A model generated the notes under the pieces. That model worked only from the letters and a program-made list of their open reading frames with translations. It was not told the origin of the DNA and searched no databases. Below, piece by piece: positions 55,074 to 64,000 of a DNA stretch of 64,000 nt (within the stretch, counting starts at the first letter, position 1; each line of letters begins with the position of its first letter). Source of the stretch: Turritopsis dohrnii (Eukaryota > Cnidaria > Hydrozoa > Anthoathecata > Oceaniidae); contig BQMF02000097.1 of assembly GCA_027922465.2 (NCBI GenBank), forward strand, positions 744,001 to 808,000, in the 5' to 3' direction. Position numbers and translations under genes: made by a program.

Positions 55074-55720
55074 CATGATGAACTTGCTCCCACTGGCTCT
55101 AAATTTGGTATTTTGTATGGTTTGGGAAAAGCCCACAAGTCGTGTGTTAATGGCTCTCCTCCATTTAGGCCCATTTTGTCAGCCATTGGAACTCCCACTT
55201 ACAATTTGGCTAAATTTCTGGTTCCTCTTGTGGCACCTCTAACATAATGAATATACTGTTAAAGACTCGTTTTTATTTGCAGAGGAAATCAGAAACCAAA
55301 ATAGTGATCTTTTCATGGCAAACCTTGATGTTGAGTCTTTGTTTACCAACATCCCTTTGGAAGAAGCCATTAACATTTATTTTCTGATTTTGATGAAGTT
55401 GGTAATTTATCTAAAGATGATTTTCGCAAGTTATTCTCTACAGCCACTTAACAATCTTATTTTTGTGTTAATAATTCTTACTACAGACAGGTTGACGTTG
55501 TCACTACGGGCTCTCCTATGGGACCTAGTTTAGCTAATGCATTTTTATGTCATTATGAGAAAATATGGTTGGATAAATGTCCTAAAGAGTTTAAAGCTGT
55601 TTATTATAGAAGATGTGTTGACGATGTTTTTGTTTTGTCTCCTGACCTCGTTACCAAGTTTAAGGAGTTATTTATTACATCACTTTATTGGAAAGTCACT
55701 TTTAGTGGGGTTTATTAGAT
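55074..55720 (+). pseudogene. Penelope-like reverse transcriptase fragment, frameshifted
   Basis: Reads HDELAPTGSKFGILYGLGKAHK, FRPILSAIGTPTYNLAKFLV, ANLDVESLFTNIPLEEAIN, then after a frameshift SYYRQVD, TGSPMGPSLANAFLCHYE, WLDKCPKEFKAVYYRRCVDDVFVLS. The SLFTNIPLEE box, the SPMGPSLAN box and the VDDVF catalytic box are the signature of Penelope-like element reverse transcriptases. There is one stop near 55245 and at least two frameshifts (near 55385 and 55500); the sequence after 55720 decays. No GIY-YIG endonuclease part is recognisable. Confidence 0.8.
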
Positions 55721-56555
55721 TTCGCTAAGCGAAAGATATTGATTTCGTCTTGGTATCTATATATCTATGTTCGGCTAATTTCCCTGCCAATCCCGAGTCG
55801 GTTTCGTTTTAAGAGACAATTTATGAAACCCCGAAATCCCGCTACTTTTTGCACCAAGTTTTGAAAGAAGTGGAAGCTTGTGTTTGTGCCTGTTAGGGTT
55901 GTAATCTGTTATTTTGTCTTTGAAATGTCTTTCAGACATGCAGTGTTGATATTGATAATTCATTTTGTGAAATAGAAAGCCATCATGGTCAACGACGTTA
56001 TAAAGAGCCATTTGTAAAGTTCCAATTATATATGTGAAGTTCTTTCTCGTGGCAGTGACACAGTGTGTTTGTTTGTAAGTAGCTAAATGTGAAACTTCGA
56101 AAGAAAGCTTTCTTATATTTCCTATTATACCTCAGCGAATTGTTTTTTAGAAAATTTCGACTGATAAGAGCTGAAATGAAGAGATAACAATTTTCTTTTG
56201 ACCATTTCAAAAAGTGAAGGTTTAAGACTGGTGGGTTTTTTTTGTTTTTATTTGCTTTTTGTTGTTTTTTTTGTCATTCGGCATCAAAGATTTTCTGAAT
56301 TGTCTTTCTTGTGCGTTCATGGCAAGGAATCTCAGAAATCCAGTTTTTGAGTTTTTGGCTGTTTTTTGCCTCTTCGATGACAAATGTATTATATACACAT
56401 TCTGTGCGGCAGTTACTGGCAAAGCTTTTTATTACTCGTGATGTAAAGATCCAGATTCTAAATGGAGTTTTTTTCTTTCTCTCACTTAATATGTAAGTAG
56501 GGTAAGTGAAAGACAATCTGAGGTAATCGAGAAGCATTTACAATTCTGAAACTAC

Positions 56556-56705
56556 CCAGTGGGCACAGGTCGTCCATCGGACGTCCAGTGGACGTAATAA
56601 TTTCGTCCTAACGTCAACGTACGCTTGAAGACGTCCAATGGACGTCTATTTTAGTCCACGGTCATCAGTAGACGTCCTTTCGACGTCTGAGTTTGTCTTC
56701 TATTT
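56556..56705. repeat. Single end of a CCCAGTGGGCAC-type element
   Basis: Starts actacccagtgggcacaggt, followed by many GGACGTC and TGGACGTC words, as in the other CCCAGC/T-ended elements. No matching right end was found, so it is truncated or solo. Confidence 0.55.
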
Positions 56706-57390
56706 TTAATCTAAAACTTAAAATTTAAGTTTAAAACTGGATCGACAGTTTTCTCAAATCACTTGCTACAAACATCATCCTGTACATTTGACTCTAATAT
56801 CTAGACTACACTCGAACTTCTCCCTATCTCGAACGAAAATTTCGGTCATTTGTGTACTGTCTAATCTATTTTTTAATTCTTTATCTCGAACTTTCTCTAG
56901 CTCGAACAAATTTGCTGGTCTCTTGCGAGTTCAAGATGGGAGAGTTCGGTTTTTGTTGGCTCAGTTTGCTTATGTAGAATGTCCGTGCGAACGCTCCACG
57001 CATGCCGCGAAAACTAAAATAAAATAAGGGGGTCAGAATACTAAATCTGGTCATATAATTTGGCTTTAAACGTGATTAATATCGTGTTCTATCGTGCACA
57101 AATTTTACATATTTTGTTTGTTTGAATTTTTTTCAATTAAATTCAATACCTAATGAAAACTATACCGATAAGTAAAATAGCTTTGTAAATACACCCCCGT
57201 CTAGTTTTGACATTCGATATAAAAAAAATTCCATCAAGATTCTACCGCTACATCAGAAGAAAACATTGGCTAGGCGAACTGATACGAACTGTCAACAATT
57301 ATTACATACACCATATAATGTAAGTAAAATTCTTTTTAATTATGTTTGATCATAGTATTATGTGCTGTAAGTAAAAGTTCTCTGTTTTAA

Positions 57391-57412
57391 TCTATATATC
57401 AATAGCCGATTC

Positions 57413-57453
<41 letters not shown>

Positions 57454-58455
57454 TTGTTTGTTTGTTTGTAAGTCACGCAAAATGGTAGATTGAGTTGTGA
57501 GCGAAATTATTTCTTTTTTTGTGTGCGACGTGAGTTCGAAGCAAATACATTGCTACCCCAATCGAACGTGACTTTTTTTGGCTGATGAACTAATAGGAAT
57601 AACGTTTTGTTTTTATCATTATTGTTAGTTTTATATTCGACGTTGACTTGGCTTTGAAAACAGTACATCAACTAAATACAAAGAAACTAACTGACTAAAC
57701 ATTTTGGACAAAAAGCAGCGTGGCAGGACGTGGCAGCATATGTTCGGTTTGCCACTAACTTTTGCTTGACTGTATGAGACGGGTGAACTTTTTTTTTGAG
57801 GCAATCAAAATGTTTAAAAACCGATAGGTAAAAAAAGAGTATCATATAAAAACAAAATGTTTTTTTTTTTTTTGCTTTTCTTTTAATAAATTAATTTCTT
57901 CTTTTAATTGTTAAGCGTTCTGATCGAACGTTTTTTTATTCTATTTATTCATTTAGCACGTGCTTTTTTTCTCTCCTCCCGTGTGATCTTTTTAAGAAGA
58001 GAAACCATTTTCCCCCTGTTTGATAGCACCCATGTTAGAGCGCGTAACGTTTTTAAAACAAAAGCTAATAAAAAGTTTTTCTCTCTCTACGTTTTGAGTG
58101 CATTGTTGTACTGATCAACGATTGTTTTAAAAAATAAATAACACATGAAATTTGGTTTTTTTTGGAACCATTGCTTAAACTGATATTTGATATTTGATTT
58201 CGAATCTGCCTCTAGGATAACTGACGTTTTTTCGGGTCCGCGATACAGGCGATGGGGTGACAAAAAATTTGGGTCTAATTTTTTTGGGAGGGGTCTGTGA
58301 CGTCATCAAAATCTTTGAAGAATGATATCTCTGTAACGGTTGATCGTAGCGGAACAACATGGTAACACTTTCGGTTGCCAATTCCTTAATTTTATTTTTC
58401 GTGAAGTCAACGCATGCTGAACATGGGCGGCGAGCGACGCCGCCTTGGCGGCTAG
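57391..58455 (+). mobile_element. Helitron-like non-autonomous element
   Basis: Begins TCTATATATCAATAGCCGAT after an A and ends with a GGCGGC-gagcgac-GCCGCC hairpin, then TTGGCGGCTAG before a T. This is the Helitron pattern of TC start, 3' hairpin, CTRR terminus and A|T insertion. A (TCTG)n(TTTG)n run follows the 5' end (57412-57466). There is no coding gene. It shares its ends and inner blocks with 8013-11878 and provides the empty sites for that copy's insertions. Its right half also carries a copy of the dispersed repeat seen at 41.9 kb. Confidence 0.65.
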
Positions 58456-58689
58456 TATGTTTAAAAAAGTCTCCGTTTGCTTGCTTTTTGCACTACAAAA
58501 AGTTTACAGAGTATGACAAACTGTGCTCTCAAAAGATTTTAAAAGTTTTAAACTTTTAAACTTGCACCTCAGTAAAAGCATATCATAAATATTTAATAAA
58601 TAATATGATTCTGGGCAACACACCTGCACACACGCTTTAATATTGAAGTAATCATTAACCACATGTAACAAAAATGTAACATATTTTCA

Positions 58690-59035
58690 AATACATCTTT
58701 TAGGAAATGGTATGCCAAAGTTATTTTGGATAAGCTTGCTCCAACCAAATGTGTCATCCAATACCACTGAGTTGATAGAATTAATGGAACGGTATACCAC
58801 TCTCGTAAAGGTCCAAAGCCAATAGCTTACTGTCTCCCTCACTGGTCAACTCTATCTGAAGACTTGCGACAATATGAGCTGTTGGAAACTCTCCTGGAAA
58901 TCGGATCAAAAGGCGAAGCTGATCAGATGATAAATATTTCAACCACGAGGAGGAATCTGTTAAGTTGTCATAAGTGTATGATGAATTACATAAAGCAAAT
59001 TTCTAAGGAGCATAGTTCATGTTTAAATTTAAAAA
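58690..59035 (+). pseudogene. Possible decayed coding segment
   Basis: One frame reads KWYAKVILDKLAPTKCVI and, after a stop, INGTVYHSRKGPKPIAYCLP followed by HWSTLSEDLRQYELLETLLE. This looks protein-like and mobile-element-like but I do not recognise the family. Confidence 0.3.
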
Positions 59036-59130
59036 TTTAGGTGCAGAAGACCATGCAGAAATCTTTGAAAAGACTTAGCCCTGTAAAAGATACGGTGGCC
59101 TATATGTGACATTCTCAAAAATAAAAAAAA

Positions 59131-59535
59131 GTAACATGCAGCAGTGTCTCCCGAATGTTATAACATGCAGGAGTCCCTTCCAAATGTTATAACGTTCGGT
59201 AACTAATAGTTACCGAATGTTACAATTTAAAATGCGAAGCGGAGGTCACGTTATAACATGCAGCAGTGTCTCCCGAATGTTATAACATGCATCATGCATG
59301 TTATAACATGCAGCAGACTCTCCCGAATGTTATAACGTTCGGTAACTAATAGTTACCGAATGTTACAATTTAAAATGCGAAGCGGAGGTCACGTTATAAC
59401 ATGCAGCAGTGTCTCCCGAATGTTATAACATGCATCATGCATGTTATAACATGCAGCAGACTCTCCCGAATGTTATAACGTTCGGTAACTAATAGTTACC
59501 GAATGTTACAATGTGAAATGCGGAGCGGAGATCAC
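59131..59535. repeat. Tandem array of a 143-bp palindrome-rich unit (about 2.8 copies)
   Basis: Units at 59131-59249 (shorter), 59250-59392 and 59393-59535. Each contains the near-perfect hairpin cgttcggtaacta-at-agttaccgaatg, and the two full units also have gttataacatgca-tca-tgcatgttataac. Copies 2 and 3 are almost identical. Confidence 0.9.
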
Positions 59536-60581
59536 ACGTGGGGCAAAATATTGAATCATTCATGATGGCGGACGAAAAGAGGTTTGTAGCTACATGAATA
59601 TTTTATCCCTCGTTTTTATGTTTGTACAGCAGATGCTGAGCTTAATATGATATCATCCACCAAGTTTGAAGTATAACTTTTTGGGTATTTGTTGTTATCT
59701 GGTCTATTATTGAAGTTTCCTTTGTTCATATAATATCAGAGAAAACGTCCTTCTTAAATGTTTGGTATGTAAAACGTTTCAAAGGCTGCGCTCCTTCATT
59801 AGAATTTACATTACGTTATTAGCTGAGTCTCGCAGACTCTAAATCACAGACTAGTTGCCATTTTGGCCGGAGTAGTAGTAGGAGGAGGAGGAGGAGGAAA
59901 AGGAGGAGTCCACGGGTGTTTTAATACGGTATTCGCTTTCGCTGCTACCGTAATAAAAAGATTTCTCACTTCATAAATACTAAGCAGCAGTATTCTCTCC
60001 TATTCTTCAATATTCTTACAAACCTAAAAATGTATTAGTATAATAAGATAACTCATCAAAAAATGTGCAAAAGAAATCAAAAGCATCTCACTACTTAGCT
60101 CATTCCTCTTGCGATTCTCCTGCTGTGTGTTTCTAATCTAAAAATACAGCGATCGATCGAAGTCAATATTAAAGTTTTTTTACAATTCAAAATAACCATT
60201 TTTTCTGCCGAAAGAATTACATACCGGCTTTCTGTTAAAATCTATCTAAACGTATCTACTTCAACTTGAAAGGCTTGATTGCTCTTTACCTTATCTTATC
60301 TTTTTCTTGTAATATTTACTATCTTTCACGCTTAATTTTCAAAACGAAAATAAAGTTTTGTTGACATTGCACTGGTTGCTATCGTTTTCGAATTCTTTTT
60401 CGAATTTGATAAACAGTCAAGAGAAATGCATTTTAGAGTCTCCCCGATATAAACAACTCTCGCATATACGTGATTTTACGACGAATTGGGAAAGAAATAA
60501 GAAGAAGTTGACCGTTAGAAAAATGAAATATATCCATCTCTAAAATAAAAGTGGTATGGACACTCGCTATTATATATAAGA
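59536..60581. other. Spacer with a (GGA)n run
   Basis: A purine-rich GGA repeat is at about 59875-59908. No gene recognised. Confidence 0.4.
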
Positions 60582-60640
60582 CTAGCCGACAAGGCGGGGT
60601 CGCTCCCCACCCATCAGCTTGCGTTGTGTCACAGAATTTA
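60582..60640 (-). mobile_element. 3' end of a Helitron-like element (minus strand)
   Basis: On the minus strand, GGGGAGCGACCCCGCCTTGT continues CGGCTAG and is followed by T, closely matching the hairpin and CTAG terminus at 58.43 kb. No 5' end was found to the right, so the element is truncated or diverged. Confidence 0.5.
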
Positions 60641-61582
60641 ACTCGTGTAAATGTTTTTTACAGGCGTAAACTTTTTATTACATTCAGAAGATTTAATGAT
60701 GACTTTCGTTTCAAAGAAATCTTACGAAAGTGTGAACATAGAAATACGAAAGTGTGGATTAACGACGAGTTTTTTTGTAAAATAACAAATTCATGTCAAT
60801 TCGTGTCAATTTTTATTTTCATAAGCTTCTGCTCTGTCTTAGGTATTATACAAAAAAGTTGTTCTGCATTTGTTTGGTAAAATGTTTAAAAATATTCTAC
60901 GGTGGAGTTTACTTGACGCTTGGTTCAACATTTGACTTCGCCGCGAATGCGCCTTATTGCTGAGATTTTTCACCTATTTTCCCAATTAAAATGCAAAACA
61001 TCTTTTTGCAGAAAATCATCTACGGATTTCTACTATAATCTGAATGGCACACATTGCGATGCTTTGAAAACATAACTCGTCCGGGAACTTTGATCAAAAT
61101 GCAAGACACTTCCAGAGCGATTTGGAGCGAGTGCTTTTGGGCTTCTTAAAAGATTGCCTTTCTCAAAATATTTAAAGTATGCTACTTATCAGATCTGAAA
61201 TCAACCAAAAACATATTTTTACAAAAATCCTTAAATTCTAAATACTTGTTCAAAAGTTTTTCCCGATTCCTACGAAAGCTGCACAGTTGCTGCTTTAGAG
61301 GAAGTTATTTATTTCGAATGTATGGGATATGTTGATTACTCATTGCTGGTAACAACAATGAAATTATAAAGCTTTTGACGTTATCACTGTGATCGTTCAT
61401 ACGCAAAATGGATTAAAAATCACTTATGTTGATTTAAATTTTTGATTTAAAACTTAGTCGGTTAGTTTAATAAAAACAGTTTTGCCGACGTGAAAAACAT
61501 ATGATCAACAAAATCATCATACCACGACGGCACAATTTTGCCATCGGAGAAAAATCCTAATTAAAAAGGTTGTAGTATAATT

Positions 61583-61767
61583 TTACTTTTCAATTTCAAT
61601 GTCATATTCTTGATCAGTATAAAAATCTATTTTGGTTCCTGCATTGGCTTCAGGCCTTTCTTCTATTATGGCTGTCTTCTTCATTTTCTTTTGAACTACC
61701 TCGCTAACATTTTCATCGGAAGTTTCTGTTATTACCGGTGCTTTTCTATGTTCCTGTGGATTATTTC
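61583..61767 (-). CDS. Terminal exon of an unidentified minus-strand gene
   Basis: A good acceptor (TTATTCCAG) precedes an open exon, phase 1, of 60 codons plus TAA. The readable part is hydrophilic and charged, with basic VVQKKMKKTAIIEERPEA and acidic EYDIEIEK* ends. Codon composition differs from the AT-rich surroundings and looks truly coding. It resembles a cytoplasmic C-terminal tail, but no family was recognised. Upstream exons would lie at higher coordinates; none was identified before the window's end. Confidence 0.45.
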
Positions 61768-64000
61768 CTGGAATAAGTGAGGCTATTAAAAACTTCCGAT
61801 CTGTTTACGAAAGGTTCGAGAATCCGTTTAGAGCGTAAAGAATAAACAATGAACATCATGAAAACGACCGTTAATATTATTTACTAGCATGTAGCTTTAG
61901 CTAAAAAAATGCCCCCGCACTCAAGCATTGCAATTTGTATACACAGCAAGCTATACATTGCAAGCTATAAAACGAAAATAAAAAAGTTTTGTTCGAAAAC
62001 AAATATTTTGGTTTATTGTGGGCCTGGCAAGTGGCATACTTATATGCTTAAATATTTCGACAAAGCCAGTTTTTTAGGAAGCCTCAAAGCTACTCAACAC
62101 TCACTCAAAATCGTTTTAGAACTGTCTCGCATTATGATCACGAGACGAGTAGCATTTAACATTTAATTTGTAACATTTAATGCATCGAAACAGGCATACA
62201 ATAACACCCTTCATTCAAAGACTTGACATGATGGCATCAATTGAACTTCAGGACAAACTCGATAATTAAAAAACTATCTACGACCAATGGTCATTTAAAG
62301 AACAAGCAATGCTTTATGACGTCATTTCTATTGTTTTGAAAGAACAAGGGTGAAGGGAGATCAAAAAATTAAGATGGATGCTTTTGTAAAACTTTTCAAA
62401 GTAACAAATATATACATTTTAACTTTTGATAACATTGTATAAACACAATAAAAACAAGAAGAATTGTGAGCATGATCATTTTGAAATGGGAGATCAGATT
62501 TGAAAACTCATTGACAGATGGTCTTCACGGTTTTTCACTTACATTAGAATTGAGTTAAACTTTCTTTACGATAACTTTTCCAATTGCAAGAACAATTTAT
62601 TGTTCATATGAAACAATAGTTAAAAAGTTTAACAATACAACAAATAGTTTAATGAGTAGTGTAACCATGCGGCATAGTGTAGCAGTGGCGGTATTTCAAA
62701 ACCAACTTGGAATATGCAAACCAAATAAATCTAAACTTAACCCGATAAAAATCTGCTCAAAACTTTGTTACTTTTTGTTATCTCTTAGGCCTAAGTCACA
62801 CTGATGCTAATATACCTTTCAAAAAGTGTACATAAGGCTTAACAAGTAATATCAGAAAGTATTTGCTACAAACAAAAGAAATGTGTGAACTGAAACCATG
62901 GATACGTATTTTATAATCAAATACGTATTTCATAATCAAAATAACATTCTGTAAGAGCCAAAAGGAAAAAAACAACTTTTAAAAAAAATCTATTAGCAAC
63001 CTCTGTTTCAAACTTTGATTTAAAACTAAAAATAGCCAAAGAAAAAATATAGAAAGGTTTTATTGATCATGATCACACTAGGTTTGGAGGACAGTTAAAG
63101 AAGAAAAACACCAAGAACGACAATTTGTAAATATGGCTTTCTTACATACACAGAAATCCAATTTAAATATTTTTAAGGCAAGATCCGCCAATAATCAGTG
63201 CAATGAATAAAATTAATTGAATGAAAGATTTAGAGTTAAAACATATACAAAAATAAATCAAAACACTTTACCACTTTAGAAATTTTTATTTATGACTAAG
63301 TCATATAAAAATATTGTATTCGTTGGTGAGCAAAAAGAAAAATCATAAAGAAATTATAAATATTTAAAATTTTGTAATTAAACTGATAAGAAGAAGAATT
63401 TTGAAAAAAATTGATTTGGACCAAATATTTAAACGGACAAAATAATTAGTGGGACAAAATTTTAATCGGACAAAATTCCGAAAAATTTCAAAAAATTTAG
63501 TCACTTTTGTCCGACTAAGTTTTGTCCAATAAGGTATGTGTTTTATCAATTTCAATAGACTGAATTCATTGTAAAGATTGTGTCTGTAAATAATTAACTT
63601 TTCTGAGAATTCTTAATAATTGTTTTAATATACGTCTTTTTAAAACTTGGTGTAGAAGGAAGAGTAAATACTTCAAAGTATTTAAAACAAAGGAAGCATA
63701 ACTAAAAATATTTACGACAAAATGTGTCCCATGGTTTACTATATCGTCTAACTAAAGTACATAAATACTGTATTGGCTGCTCCCCACCGATGAACAGATT
63801 AATTGTGTGGTAATGAACCTCCCCGTTCCACCAACATGTAGCTAATTGAAGAAGATCAAAGTAATGGAAATAATTTTCAATTTGAATAGATATAATTCAT
63901 CTTTATATATTAGGGTTTATAACTGCATAGAAATCCTACGAAATAGCACACAGATTTTTATCAACATCCGTGATCGTTGTAGACACCTTTGGAAAAACTT
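61768..64000. other. AT-rich right edge, presumably intron or spacer
   Basis: No exon could be supported. A small inverted motif (ggacaaaa / ttttgtcc, 63425-63530) is the only structure noted. If the exon at 61583 belongs to a gene here, this is its last intron. Confidence 0.35.

Overview
The window looks like AT-rich nuclear DNA of an invertebrate animal, most plausibly a cnidarian (perhaps a medusozoan). The reasons are spliced genes with GT-AG introns, an Rh-family ammonia channel, and a dense, mixed mobile-element load (DIRS, CR1/Rex1-like LINE, Penelope-like, PIF/Harbinger, Helitron-like, many MITEs). No prokaryotic signals such as operons, Shine-Dalgarno sites or CRISPR are present. The species cannot be fixed from sequence reading alone.

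Host genes are few. Positions 1-723 hold the last four exons of a DUF4806-like gene. Positions 2174-5154 hold a complete four-exon gene for a four-pass membrane protein resembling TMEM272. Positions 30286-40988 hold a ten-exon Rh glycoprotein-type ammonia/ammonium channel of 485 residues, whose splice phases all agree and whose conserved pore residues are present. A lone terminal exon of an unidentified gene lies on the minus strand at 61583-61767. A short unidentified ORF at 53024-53380 is followed, past an amber codon, by an in-frame transmembrane segment.

Mobile DNA makes up most of the rest. At 6.0-12.3 kb there is a nest: CCCAGC-type termini enclose a Helitron-like element (8013-11878), which contains a hAT-like MITE (8374-8538) and a complete PIF/Harbinger transposon (8797-11485) with its transposase and Myb-like protein. 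A second Helitron-like copy at 57391-58455 lacks both insertions and so serves as the empty site. At 14.1-22.4 kb there is another nest: an element with long inverted ends (coding for an uncharacterised HAxxGCxxTS protein) is split by a DIRS-like retrotransposon (15168-20650), whose gag-like gene is in turn split by a 650-bp CCCAGC-ended element carrying a tRNA-like sequence. At 23.9-27.4 kb there is an open-reading-frame-intact LINE. Its single protein starts with a signal-peptide-like segment, a 2A-type DVETNPGP motif and a PHD-like finger before the endonuclease and reverse transcriptase.

The right third (41-64 kb) is gene-poor. It holds SINEs, palindromic MITEs, a 1.4-kb fold-back element whose arms are arrays of an ATCGTTAAT-like motif, a TTAA-flanked MITE, a decayed mobile-element ORF, a frameshifted Penelope-type reverse transcriptase, a 143-bp palindrome-rich tandem array and Helitron ends. 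Nothing here can be firmly called a new system. The most interesting items are the 2A/signal/PHD arrangement of the LINE, the two nested insertions with internal empty-site evidence, the Rh channel's N-terminal dileucine extension, and the two unusual palindromic repeat elements.
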